Of a stretch of DNA of 33,626 nt, positions 1 through 8,402 are shown in pieces. Source of the stretch: Chloroflexota bacterium (GTDB lineage Bacteria; Chloroflexota; Anaerolineae; J036; Brachytrichaceae); the NCBI GenBank assembly GCA_023382055.1, contig JAMCQN010000048.1, positions 1-33,626 of the forward strand, written 5' to 3'. The first letter of the stretch is position 1. Every line of letters starts with the position of its first letter. The translations under genes were made by a program, and so were the position numbers. Under the pieces are notes generated by a model. That model was given only the letters and a program-made list of their open reading frames with translations. It did not search any database and was not told where the DNA came from.

Positions 1-18
1 CGTGTGCTCTTCCGATCT
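1..18 (+). other. Illumina adapter remnant (artefact)
   Basis: The contig opens with CGTGTGCTCTTCCGATCT, which is the 3' end of the Illumina TruSeq read-2 adapter. The glnS reading frame is coherent from base 19 onwards, so these bases are not genomic. They should be trimmed and not translated. Confidence 0.95.
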
Positions 19-1686
19 CTTGGCCCAGGTGTCCTTCAGCGTCACCGTGCGGTTGAACACCAGCTTGCCCGGCGCGGCGTCGGGGTCAACGCAGAAGTAG
101 CCCTGGCGCAGGAACTGGTAGCGCGCGCCGGCCGGCGCATCGGCCAGCCCCGGCTCGGCCTTGCAGCCGCTCAGCGCCACCAGCGAGTTGGGGTTCAGGT
201 TGGCCTTGTAATCCGCGCCATCCGGCGCGTCGTCGGGGTTGGGTTTGTTGAAGAGCGGCTCGTACAGGCGCACCTCGGCATCGACGGCGTGCGCGGCGCT
301 CACCCAGTGCAGCGTGCCCTGCACCTTGCGCCCGTCCGGCGTGCTGCCGCCGCGCGAGGCCGGGTCATAGGCGCAGCGCAGCTCCACCACTTCGCCCTGC
401 GCGTCCTTCACGGCAGACTGGCAGGTGATGAAGTAGGCGTGTTTCAGGCGCACCTCGCGCCCCGGCGCCAGGCGGAACCAGCCCTTGGGGGCGTCCTCGC
501 GATAGTCCTCGGCCTCGACATACAGCTCGCGCGAGAACGGCAACTGGCGCGTCCCGGCGGCGGGGTCTTCCGGATTGTTTTCCGCCTCGACCGACTCGAC
601 CTGCCCCTCAGGGTAGTTCTCGATGACGACCTTGAGCGGCTTCAGCACCACCATCACGCGCGCGGCGCGCCTGTTCAGGTCTTCGCGCACGCAGGCTTCC
701 AGTTGCTGATAATCCGCGGTGCTGTTGGCTTTGGAGACGCCCAGGCGCGCGGTGAATTCGCGCACGGCTTCGGGCGTATAGCCGCGCCGGCGCAGCCCGG
801 AGATGGTGGGCATGCGCGGGTCGTCCCAGCCGTTGACGATCCTGCTCCTGACCAGTTCGATCAACTTGCGCTTGCTCAGCACGGTGTAGGTCAGCGCCTT
901 GCGCGCGAACTCGATCTGCTGCGGGTGATAGATGTTCAGCGCGTCCAGAATCCAGTCGTACAACGGGCGGTGATCTTCGAACTCCAGCGTGCAGATGGAA
1001 TGCGTGATGCCCTCGATCGAGTCGCTCTGCCCGTGCGCGTAGTCGTACATCGGGTAGATGCACCATTTGTCGCCCGTGCGGTGATGGGTCGCTTGCAGGA
1101 TGCGATACAGCACCGGGTCGCGCAGGTTCAGGTTGGGCGATGCCATGTCGATTCTGGCGCGCAGCGTGCGCGAGCCGTCGGGGAACTCGCCCGCGCGCAT
1201 GCGCTCGAACAGGTCGAGGTTCTCCTCAACGGTGCGGTCGCGGTACGGGCTTGGGCGCCCCGGCTCGGTCAGCGTGCCGCGATAGGCGCGCATCTCGTCC
1301 GCGTTCAGGTCGCACACATAGGCCTTGCCGTCCTTGATGAGCTGCGCCGCCCACGCGTAGAGCTGGTCGAAGTAATCCGAGGCGAAGAACAGGCGGTCCT
1401 CCCAGTCGACGCCCAGCCAGCGCGCATCCGCCAGGATCGAATCGACGTACTCCTGCTCCTCCTTGGTGGGGTTGGTGTCGTCGAAGCGCAGGTTGAACTT
1501 GCCGCCGTAATCTCTGGCGATGCCATAGTTCAGGTTGATCGACATGGCGTGGCCGATGTGCAGGTAGCCGTTTGGCTCCGGCGGAAAGCGCGTGTGCACG
1601 CGCCCGCCGAAGCGGCCGGTGCGGTTATCCTCATCGATCAGGTCACGAATAAAGTCTTTGGATACGACGTTCTCGTCGGTGGGCAT
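19..1686 (-). CDS. glnS: Glutaminyl-tRNA synthetase, C-terminal tip missing
   Basis: Class I aminoacyl-tRNA synthetase that charges tRNA-Gln with glutamine in the cytoplasm. From the ATG ending at 1686 the protein begins [15 protein letters not shown]. It has the HIGH signature in [10 protein letters not shown] (residues 43-46), FDDTNPTKE after it, and the KMSKS-type loop as VLSKRKL near residue 268. The last readable residues, [14 protein letters not shown], are those that normally sit at the very end of GlnRS, so only a few residues and the stop are lost to the contig edge and adapter. A weak Shine-Dalgarno (AAAGGA) lies about 12 nt upstream, farther than usual. Presence of GlnRS suggests Gln-tRNA is made directly and not only by amidation (inference). 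Confidence 0.95.
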
Positions 1687-1766
1687 AGGTCGCAGATATC
1701 CTTTACTGTAAATTTGACCGAATTACTATAGCACGGGAATGACGGTGGTGATCACCCTTGGTTGTC

Positions 1767-1799
1767 ACCCTTGCGAAGGCTCGCAGCCTTCGCAAGGGT
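1767..1799. repeat. Palindromic repeat, CCTTGCGAAGG type, copy 1
   Basis: Perfect 15-bp inverted repeat with spacer CGC; the left arm is ACCCTTGCGAAGGCT. It starts 14 nt beyond the stop codon of the methyltransferase gene (minus strand) and lies in the leader side of glnS. The same element recurs at 12581-12613 with a compensatory change in the second base pair (C-G here, T-A there). There is no U-tract on either side, so it is not a textbook intrinsic terminator. Confidence 0.85.
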
Positions 1800-1813
1800 T
1801 GTTAATAAATAGG

Positions 1814-2929
1814 TCAGACATCTTTCTCCCGCCTGGTCAGCACGAAGATGCGCGGGTGCAGCCCGCCCAGTTCGACCCGCAGCACCTGCTGGACGCGCCA
1901 GGGGTTGCCTGTGTCCGCCAGCAATTGCTCCATCAGGCGCGCCTCGTGCGTGATCAACCCGAAGCGCGCGCCCGGGCGGGCTATGCGCGCGGCCTCGCGC
2001 AGGATCAGCGGATAGGAATGCACGTTGTCGGCGTGCGACCCCACCAGGTGCCCGAAAGGCAGGTCGGCGCACAGCGCGTCGGCGCTGTGATCGGGCAGCG
2101 GGAGCGCGCGGGCGTCGGCGCTGCATAGCGCCACCCGGCCTGTCGCGCCGGCTGCGTCGATGTTTCGCTGCGCGCAGGCCAGCGCGCGCGGGTCGATGTC
2201 GCAACCGATGACTTGGCGCGCCGGGCCGGCCGCCAGCCGCTCGATCAGCAACGTGCCCGATCCGCACGCGATGTTCAGGAACGCATCGCGGGCGTCCGGG
2301 CGGGTCAACCGGACGATGGCATGCGCGACGGCGCCGTTCAATGCGCCCTCATAGTTGCAGACGCGCCACGCGCGCGTCGCCAGCGGGCGCGGCGTCAGCC
2401 GTACCAGCGCATCCCAACCGCCGCCGTCGCCTGCCTGAGCATGGGTGGGCGTCGGGCGCAGGCGCAGCAGCAGATCGCCTTCGTCTGCGCCGGCGCTCAA
2501 CCCCAGGCGCTGCGCCAGTTCGTTCTTCAGGCGCACCATCACCGAGGAGTCGGAGCCTGCGGCGTTGATGACCAGGGTTTTGCAGGTTCCGCCTGGATGC
2601 AGGCTCAGCACGGTTTCGCACAACGCGAGCAGCCTGCGGAAATGCTGGTCGCCCAGCAGCGCCTTGGGGCGCGCGACGGCGAAATGCTCCAGCAGATAGA
2701 CGGCCTGTACGGTCTGCAGCTTCAGCAGTATGCGCAGGTCGCCGTCGTATGTGAACGCCACGACCCCCGCGCCCTCGGCCACAGTTGAGCTAAAGCGGGC
2801 CAGGCGCCCCAACCGCGCGCGCATCTCCGCCAGCGCGACAGCCTCCAATCCCTCCGAGACATCGGTTTCACAGCGATATTCCGGCGCGCGCCCGCGCATC
2901 CCGGGCAGGTTCCATTGGTGTTTGTCCAT
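1814..2929 (-). CDS. THUMP/UPF0020-type RNA guanine-N2 methyltransferase
   Basis: Predicted SAM-dependent RNA methyltransferase of 371 aa. The N-terminal half (about 1-180) resembles a THUMP/ferredoxin-like RNA-binding region, including SDSSVMVRLKNELAQRLGL near 126-144. The C-terminal Rossmann domain has the SAM-binding motif NIACGSGTLLIE (219-230), an acidic CDIDPRAL (243-250), and the catalytic motif IV as DLPFG (289-293). DLPFG, in place of NPPY, is typical of the THUMPD3/Trm14-like m2G tRNA methyltransferases, which is the basis for proposing guanine N2 as the target. The exact nucleotide cannot be read from sequence. It is divergent from the TPR gene at 3007 and followed by a palindromic hairpin. 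Confidence 0.75.
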   Translation of the reverse strand: MDKHQWNLPGMRGRAPEYRCETDVSEGLEAVALAEMRARLGRLARFSSTVAEGAGVVAFTYDGDLRILLKLQTVQAVYLLEHFAVARPKALLGDQHFRRLLALCETVLSLHPGGTCKTLVINAAGSDSSVMVRLKNELAQRLGLSAGADEGDLLLRLRPTPTHAQAGDGGGWDALVRLTPRPLATRAWRVCNYEGALNGAVAHAIVRLTRPDARDAFLNIACGSGTLLIERLAAGPARQVIGCDIDPRALACAQRNIDAAGATGRVALCSADARALPLPDHSADALCADLPFGHLVGSHADNVHSYPLILREAARIARPGARFGLITHEARLMEQLLADTGNPWRVQQVLRVELGGLHPRIFVLTRREKDV

Positions 2930-3006
2930 AACCAGATGTCAGGCATGCGCCTTCCTGATGCCTGCGCTTACGCTGACTTGGGCGATAATATCACTTGAAA
3001 TCACCG

Positions 3007-4584
3007 ATGAGCGAGTTGACGACACTGACACTGGATAAGGCGCTGTCTGAGGCCGGCCGCTGGATTGTAGCAGCCAACTACGAGCAGGCCATTTTGCGCT
3101 GCAACGAGCTCGTCATGTGCTACCCCGACGCAGTGCGGATTCTGCAGGCGCGCGCCCAGGCTTATGAGATGTCGGGCGATATGCCCAGGGCGATAGAGGA
3201 CTACCGGCGCATATTGGATGTCCTGCCGTGCGACTCGCGCGCCATGGTCGGCCTGGCGCGCTGCCTGGTCAAGGCCGGGCAAACCAGCGAGGCGAGTGTC
3301 CTCGCGCGCCAGGCGCTGGTGTATGCGCCAAACGACGCGGATGCGCTGAAGATGGCGGGGGGAATCGATGAAGGCCTGATCGGGCGCGGGCGCATCGCTG
3401 CGACCCGTTCGCGTTTCCTGGCCGGCCTGACGAACAAGGCCATTGCCGAGATGCGCCGCATGAACCTGGCGGAGCCGGATCGTACGGATGTACAGGTTGT
3501 GCTGGCCGAGATGCTGTGGCGCGATGGTTTCAAGATCACCACGATAGAGCTGTGCCAGGGCATCTTGGATGAGCAACCGGACTGTCTCAATGCGCATGTC
3601 ATCCTTGCGGCGCTATGGTCGCGCATCGGAAACACGGAGATCGCCGCATTTCACCAGTGCATGGTCGAGCGGTTCGACCCCGAGTATCGTGTTGCGCGCG
3701 ACTGGCTGGCGGAAGCGTCGCCCTATACGGCGCGCGATATCCCGGCAAAACCCGCGCCTCCCATTCCGGTTGAGGCGGAAGCGCCGCATAACGATGCCGA
3801 TGGCGAGCGCGACCGCTCCGCATGGGTGGATGAACTGATCGCAGCAGCCGGCCCTGTCACGCCAACCGCCGTCCCGGAGCAGCCGCAGCCGGCTGGCGGC
3901 ACCGAAGCTGCCAGACCGCCTGCGGACGAATCCACGGAAGGGAACGTGGAAACGATACCGGGGCTGCCGCCGTTGGAATGGACGCCGCTGCAAACCAACG
4001 ACGAGGACGCGGCGGGAATTCCCGCGTGGCTCACGGCGTTACAGGCCGAGAAACCCAAACCACCCATCCCGGAGGGCGCGGTGGATGATGCGCTCGATCT
4101 GCCTTTCGAGCCCGGGATGGAGACGGCGCCGGGAGAGCGCAGCGCGGATCGTTCGGCCACGGTCATGAAGTGGTCGCCGGACGCGCGCGACCTGCCGCCG
4201 GATAACGCGCGAATCATGCCGGCGCCCGCCGCGCAAACTCCGCCCGCAACCGACGACGCTCCCGCCGGGCGCCAAAAGGCGCGCCGCGCGAAGGGGCAAA
4301 AGACAAAACCCAGCGCCGTCGATACGCTGGCGTTGGCGCGCAGCGCGCTGCAGGCCGGCAGCTTCGATGAAGCCGCCGAGTATTACACGGCGCTGATCAA
4401 CGATGATAAGAATCTGGAGGATGTGCTCGCCGATCTGGATGCTGCGGCGCACGCGTATCCGCAGGTGCGCCGTTTCTACGCGCTGCTGGGCGATGTCTAC
4501 ACGCGCAAAGGCGAAGTCAACGCCGCGCTGATGGCGTATCATCGGGCGCTGGAGAGTGACAGGAAAGAGGAGATTGGGGATTAG
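3007..4584 (+). CDS. TPR-repeat protein with Pro/Ala-rich linker
   Basis: A 525-aa soluble protein of unknown role. Residues about 10-250 form a run of tetratricopeptide-like helices (for example the AARLxxxYEQAILRCNELVM and PRAIEDYRRIL style repeats). Residues about 250-430 are a low-complexity linker rich in Pro, Ala, Glu and Asp. Residues about 435-522 are a second TPR block ending in a typical ALMAYHRALES helix. No signal peptide or TM segment is seen, so a cytoplasmic scaffold is likely. I chose ATG 3007 over the upstream in-frame TTG 2995; neither has a good Shine-Dalgarno. The last codons and the stop are formed by the first two units of the heptamer repeat array at 4570, suggesting the original C-terminus was overwritten or extended by the repeat. 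Confidence 0.7.
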   Translation: MSELTTLTLDKALSEAGRWIVAANYEQAILRCNELVMCYPDAVRILQARAQAYEMSGDMPRAIEDYRRILDVLPCDSRAMVGLARCLVKAGQTSEASVLARQALVYAPNDADALKMAGGIDEGLIGRGRIAATRSRFLAGLTNKAIAEMRRMNLAEPDRTDVQVVLAEMLWRDGFKITTIELCQGILDEQPDCLNAHVILAALWSRIGNTEIAAFHQCMVERFDPEYRVARDWLAEASPYTARDIPAKPAPPIPVEAEAPHNDADGERDRSAWVDELIAAAGPVTPTAVPEQPQPAGGTEAARPPADESTEGNVETIPGLPPLEWTPLQTNDEDAAGIPAWLTALQAEKPKPPIPEGAVDDALDLPFEPGMETAPGERSADRSATVMKWSPDARDLPPDNARIMPAPAAQTPPATDDAPAGRQKARRAKGQKTKPSAVDTLALARSALQAGSFDEAAEYYTALINDDKNLEDVLADLDAAAHAYPQVRRFYALLGDVYTRKGEVNAALMAYHRALESDRKEEIGD

Positions 4585-4632
4585 AGATTGGAGATTAGAG
4601 ATTGGAGATTGGGGATTGGAGATCAGAGATTG
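4570..4632 (+). repeat. Heptanucleotide tandem array (GAGATTG type)
   Basis: Nine consecutive 7-nt units, each GAGATTG or a one- to two-base variant (GGGATTA, GAGATTA, GGGATTG, GAGATCA). The array begins inside the last codons of the TPR gene and supplies its stop codon (TAG at 4582-4584). The period of 7 is incompatible with selection for a constant peptide repeat. An inverted set of the same heptamer lies at 4695-4722. Confidence 0.9.
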
Positions 4633-4694
4633 GAAACGCGTACAATCACTCATCTCAGATCGCATATTACGGATTACAAATTCAAACTCAAACT

Positions 4695-4722
4695 CAATCT
4701 CCAATCTCCAATCTCTGATCTC
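4695..4722 (-). repeat. Inverted partner of the heptamer array
   Basis: Three CAATCTC units and one TGATCTC, the reverse complement of the GAGATTG array 63 nt upstream, preceded by looser CAAACT units. Together the two arms could form a long hairpin with a loop of about 62 nt between the TPR gene and ndk. The inner 62 nt is more AT-rich than its surroundings and encodes nothing recognisable. Confidence 0.85.
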
Positions 4723-4757
4723 TAAAATACAAAACTGACAAGGAAATGAATGCATTG

Positions 4758-5207
4758 ATGGAAAGAACACTGATAATCGTCAAACCTGATGGCGTGCAGC
4801 GCGCGCTGGTGGGTGAAATCATCAAGCGGTTTGAAGCGCGCGGCCTGCGCATCGCAGGGATGAAGTTGATGCAGATACCCCGCGAAACAGCGGAAAAGCA
4901 TTACGCGGAGCATAAGGGCAAGCCCTTCTACGAGGGTACCGTCGCGTTCATGACCTCCGCGCCGGTGATTGTGCTGTGCCTGGAAGGGCCGGACGCCGTG
5001 GCTGCGGCGCGCGCCACCATGGGCGCCACCAACCCGTTGAACGCGCCGGCCGGCACCATCCGGGGCGACCTCGGCATCAATATCTCGCGCAATCTGGTGC
5101 ACGGCGCCGATAAACCCGAAACCGCCGTGCGCGAACTGGCGCTCTATTTCACAGAGGACGAGTTGCTCTCCTACGAGCGCGCCGCCGATAAGTGGCTGAA
5201 AGAATAG
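4758..5207 (+). CDS. ndk: Nucleoside diphosphate kinase
   Basis: Transfers the gamma-phosphate from NTPs to NDPs through a phospho-histidine, balancing nucleotide pools. The 149-aa protein starting MERTLIIVKPDGVQR has the usual length. The active-site histidine lies in NLVHGADK, where most homologues have HGSD. The RGDLG loop is also present. I preferred ATG 4758 because it gives the normal family N-terminus; an in-frame ATG at 4746 adds four residues but sits only one base after the AAGGA Shine-Dalgarno, while 4758 is 13 nt from it. It is followed after 14 nt by gltX, likely co-transcribed. Confidence 0.95.
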   Translation: MERTLIIVKPDGVQRALVGEIIKRFEARGLRIAGMKLMQIPRETAEKHYAEHKGKPFYEGTVAFMTSAPVIVLCLEGPDAVAAARATMGATNPLNAPAGTIRGDLGINISRNLVHGADKPETAVRELALYFTEDELLSYERAADKWLKE

Positions 5208-5221
5208 ATGTTGGATCATCG

Positions 5222-6739
5222 ATGACCAGTTCCGTTCGCACTCGTTTTGCCCCCTCCCCAACCGGCGATCTGCATATCGGCGGGGTCCGCACGGCCATAT
5301 TTGAATGGCTGACCGCCCTGCATCACGGCGGATTGTTCTTTATCCGCCTGGAGGACACCGATCAGGAGCGCTATGTGCCGGGTTCGGCGCGGCGCATCCT
5401 GGAGACGTTTGACTGGCTGGGCATCCAACTCGACGGCGGCCCCGATCACGCTTCGCTGCGCCAGATGAAAAGCGATGAGGATTATCCTGGCGCGCTGGCC
5501 GATGGCAGTTATAAGGGCATCCCCGGGCCATTCGTGCAGTCGCAGCGCCTGCCGTTTTATCGGCGGTGGGCGGAGTGGCTTGTCGAGCACGGCTACGCCT
5601 ATCGCGCCAATGAAACGCCCGAAGAACTGGAACGCATGCGCTCCGCTATCATCGAGCGGAAAGAGGTGTGGAGCTTCCGCGAGGAGATGCGCCTGCGCAC
5701 CGATGTCGACCCGGCGCGCCCGCACGTCATCCGCATGCGCGTCATCCCGCACAGCGGCGTCACGCAGTTCCACGACCTGGTTAAAGGCGATGTGTCGTTC
5801 GAGAATGCCAACATTGACGACACGGTGCTGCTCAAAGCGGACGGATATCCCACCTATCATCTCGCCAACGTGGTTGATGATCACCTGCAGGGCGTGACGC
5901 ACGTCATCCGCGGCGACGATTGGCTGTCCAGCGCGCCGAAGCACGTATTGCTGTATCAATACTTCGGCTGGGAGCTGCCGCAATTCGCCCACGTGCCGAA
6001 TGTGCTGGGCGAGGACGGCCGCAAGCTCAGCAAGCGCCACGGAGCGATCGGCGTGTTCGAGTTCCGCGACCAGGGCTACCTGCCGGAGGCCCTCATCAAC
6101 TTCCTGGCCATGCTGGGCTGGGCGCCCGGCGAGGGCGACGAGCAGAATGTCTTCACCGCGGCGGAGTTGATCGAGAAGTTCTCCGAGGATCACATCGGCA
6201 GTTCGCCGGCTGTGTTCAGCTACAGCAAGCTCGACTGGCTGAACGGCGTGCACATCCGCCGTCTGCCGCCCGACGAGCTGGCCGAGCGCCTGCTGCCATT
6301 TGTGGAGCAGGCCGGGCTGAAGTTCGATACGCCGGAGAAACAGGCGCGTTTCAGGCGGGCGGTTCCGCTCATCCAGGAGCGCATCAAGACATTAAAGGAC
6401 GCGACGGGGCTTATCGACTTCATGTTCACCGATATCGAAACCCCCGCCAGGGCGGCGCTGATCGGTCAGAAGATGGACCAGGCGGCCTCGCTGGCGGCGT
6501 TGCGTGAAACGAAGGCGCTGCTGGAGCAGTTGCCCGCTTTCGACGAGGCGCCGATGGAGCAGGCCATGCGCGCGCTGGCGGAACGCCTGCATCTCAAGGC
6601 CGGCCAGTTGTTCACCATCGTGCGCAACGCGGTGACCGGCAAGAGCGTCACGCCGCCGCTGTTCGGCGCCATCAGCGTCATGGGGCGCGATATCACGCTG
6701 CAGCGGCTGGAACGTGCGATTCAGGTCCTGAGCGAATAG
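5222..6739 (+). CDS. gltX: Glutamyl-tRNA synthetase
   Basis: Class I synthetase charging tRNA-Glu, 505 aa, full length. N-terminus RTRFAPSPTGDLHIGGVRT carries the HIGH-equivalent motif HIGG at 18-21; the KMSKS loop is GRKLSKRHG with K268-R272. The C-terminal anticodon-binding domain follows (SYSKLDWLNGVHIRRL onward). ATG 5222 gives the standard start; the frame is open upstream to a GTG at 5192 overlapping ndk, which I regard as fortuitous. GlnRS is also encoded in this window, so this enzyme need not misacylate tRNA-Gln (inference). PNP follows after 15 nt. Confidence 0.96.
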   Translation: MTSSVRTRFAPSPTGDLHIGGVRTAIFEWLTALHHGGLFFIRLEDTDQERYVPGSARRILETFDWLGIQLDGGPDHASLRQMKSDEDYPGALADGSYKGIPGPFVQSQRLPFYRRWAEWLVEHGYAYRANETPEELERMRSAIIERKEVWSFREEMRLRTDVDPARPHVIRMRVIPHSGVTQFHDLVKGDVSFENANIDDTVLLKADGYPTYHLANVVDDHLQGVTHVIRGDDWLSSAPKHVLLYQYFGWELPQFAHVPNVLGEDGRKLSKRHGAIGVFEFRDQGYLPEALINFLAMLGWAPGEGDEQNVFTAAELIEKFSEDHIGSSPAVFSYSKLDWLNGVHIRRLPPDELAERLLPFVEQAGLKFDTPEKQARFRRAVPLIQERIKTLKDATGLIDFMFTDIETPARAALIGQKMDQAASLAALRETKALLEQLPAFDEAPMEQAMRALAERLHLKAGQLFTIVRNAVTGKSVTPPLFGAISVMGRDITLQRLERAIQVLSE

Positions 6740-6754
6740 AGGCATGCTGACTTC

Positions 6755-7600
6755 ATGAAAGACGCGGATTTGCAGTGGACTCTGGAACGCGCGGCAGATG
6801 CCGTGCGCGCACTTTGCGCGCGCGAGTGCCCCGTACTGCTTGTGCTGGGCAGCGGTCTGGGCGGCCTGGCTGAAGAGATGGAGTCGCCGGTGCGTATCCC
6901 CTATGGCGATGTGCCCGGCTTTGCCGTCTCCACGGTGCCCGGGCACAGCGGCGGATTCCTGATCGGCGATTTATGCGGCGTGCCGGTTATCGTGATGCAG
7001 GGGCGCGTGCATTTCTATGAGGGCTATCCCATGTGGCAGATCACGCTGCCCGTGCGGGTGGCTCACCTGCTGGGCGCGCAGACCATGATTGTGAGCAACG
7101 CGGCGGGCGGCATCAACCGCGACTTTCGGGTGGGCGATGTGATGTTGATGACCGATCACATTAACCTGCTGGGCATGGCCGGCCACAACCCGTTGATCGG
7201 GCCTAATCTCGACACGCTCGGCCCGCGCTTCCCCAGCATGACCGCGGCGTATGACCCGGCCTTGCGACAAGCCGCCCTGCGGGTGGCTGCTGCGGCGGGA
7301 GTCGATCTGAAACAGGGCGTCTATGCAGGACTGGCCGGGCCGAGTTTTGAGACGCCGGCTGAATTGCGTTTCCTGCGCGCTATCGGCGCGGACGCCGTCG
7401 GCATGTCCACCGTGAATGAGGTGCTTGTGGCGCGGCACGCCGGAATGCGCGTGCTGGGTTTCAGCGGGATCACCAATGTGGCGAGGCTGAGCCAGGATGA
7501 AGGCGAACCCCCCTCGCACCAGGAAGTTCTGGAAGCAGGGCCTAAAATAGCACCCAGGATGCTGGCAATCGTGAAAGGTGTATTAGGCAAATGGACATAA
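6755..7600 (+). CDS. punA: Purine nucleoside phosphorylase (trimeric, PunA type)
   Basis: Phosphorolysis of inosine/guanosine and deoxy forms to the base plus ribose-1-phosphate, for purine salvage. The 281-aa protein has the low-molecular-mass PNP landmarks in order: VLGSGLGGLAEE phosphate loop, VPGHSGGFLIG, QGRVHFYEGYPMW, SNAAGGIN, the substrate-binding GLAGPSFETPAE, GADAVGMSTVNE and FSGITNVAR. The usual STVPE is STVNE here, a Pro-to-Asn change next to the phosphate/purine pocket. It overlaps the next gene by 10 nt, indicating translational coupling. Confidence 0.93.
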   Translation: MKDADLQWTLERAADAVRALCARECPVLLVLGSGLGGLAEEMESPVRIPYGDVPGFAVSTVPGHSGGFLIGDLCGVPVIVMQGRVHFYEGYPMWQITLPVRVAHLLGAQTMIVSNAAGGINRDFRVGDVMLMTDHINLLGMAGHNPLIGPNLDTLGPRFPSMTAAYDPALRQAALRVAAAAGVDLKQGVYAGLAGPSFETPAELRFLRAIGADAVGMSTVNEVLVARHAGMRVLGFSGITNVARLSQDEGEPPSHQEVLEAGPKIAPRMLAIVKGVLGKWT

Positions 7601-8358
7601 TTCCGCAGTTGATCACTCGCTACAGCGTCGTGCTGTATGCCGTGTGCGGCATTGCCTGCGCCTACTTTTTCTTCACGGGCGTGGCGTCGCTGCGCGAGTT
7701 GCGGCGCGCCGTGTTCCAGCTGGAACGCAGGGCGGTCGTGTCGCGCGCGATCAATGCGATGCTCAAAGCGGCCCTGTGCATGGTCATCGGCGTCGCCATT
7801 TACGCCGTTACCACCATAGCCCCCGTGACTCGCGCGAATTCGCTGCTGGACTCCCCCACGAATACGCCCAGCGGGATCATCATCCCCACTTCGATGCCGA
7901 CGGCGGTGATCAACACATCCGGCCAGGCATTGAACAACCTGGTCTTCACACCCACGATCACATTTGAAGGCGCTTCCGGCGTATCGACGACTGCTGTGAC
8001 CGGCGGCGCCAATCCGCAGGCGACCACCGCGCCGGCCGATCTGGTGTCGGACTGTTCGGATGCCAACGCGCAGATCATCAACCCGACGCAGGGTGAACGC
8101 GTCAGCGGCAACGTCATCGTCAGCGGCACCGCGGTGCTGGGCGCAGGCGACTGGTATAAACTCGAGATACAGCCGCCCGGATCGTCGCAATGGGCGCTGC
8201 TTGGTCGCGGGCAGACGACTGTTATCGCCAGTAAATTGCAGGCTAATTTCAGCACTGCTAGTCTCGCTCCGGGGGTCTATCCATTCCGGCTGCAGATCGT
8301 GGGGGCTGATGGCGGCATCCGCGCCACCTGCCGCGTGCCCATTAAGATAGGTTCGTAG
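7591..8358 (+). CDS. Two-TM membrane protein with extracytoplasmic Ig-like domain
   Basis: Unrecognised 255-aa protein. One hydrophobic segment lies at about 10-30 and a second at about 60-80, separated by a charged RELRRAVFQLERRAVVSR loop. A Thr/Pro/Ser-rich linker (about 85-155) then leads to a compact beta-rich domain (about 158-255: IINPTQGERVSGNVIVSGTA ... YPFRLQIVGADGG) resembling bacterial Ig-like domains that decorate surface proteins. The ATG overlaps the stop of the PNP gene. I infer that the C-terminal domain faces outside. No catalytic motif is visible. Confidence 0.6.
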   Translation: MDIIPQLITRYSVVLYAVCGIACAYFFFTGVASLRELRRAVFQLERRAVVSRAINAMLKAALCMVIGVAIYAVTTIAPVTRANSLLDSPTNTPSGIIIPTSMPTAVINTSGQALNNLVFTPTITFEGASGVSTTAVTGGANPQATTAPADLVSDCSDANAQIINPTQGERVSGNVIVSGTAVLGAGDWYKLEIQPPGSSQWALLGRGQTTVIASKLQANFSTASLAPGVYPFRLQIVGADGGIRATCRVPIKIGS

Positions 8359-8372
8359 GTGATCGCTGATAT

Positions 8373-8395
8373 GGCGCGCCAGGACGCGCCGTTTT
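8373..8395 (+). terminator. Possible weak terminator hairpin
   Basis: GGCGCG and CGCGCC pair across a CCAGGA loop, followed by GTTTT. It lies 14 nt beyond the stop of the membrane-protein gene. The stem is short and the T-run is four long, so this is tentative. Confidence 0.35.
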
Positions 8396-8402
8396 ACACA
8401 TC

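Noticed and set aside
4..1731. Long open frame on the plus strand covering the left end
   Set aside because: It is the antisense shadow of glnS, begins inside the adapter, and has no family-like motifs; the minus strand gives unambiguous GlnRS signatures.
4570..4722. CRISPR array
   Set aside because: The units are 7 nt, contiguous and without spacers, and no cas genes are present in the window.
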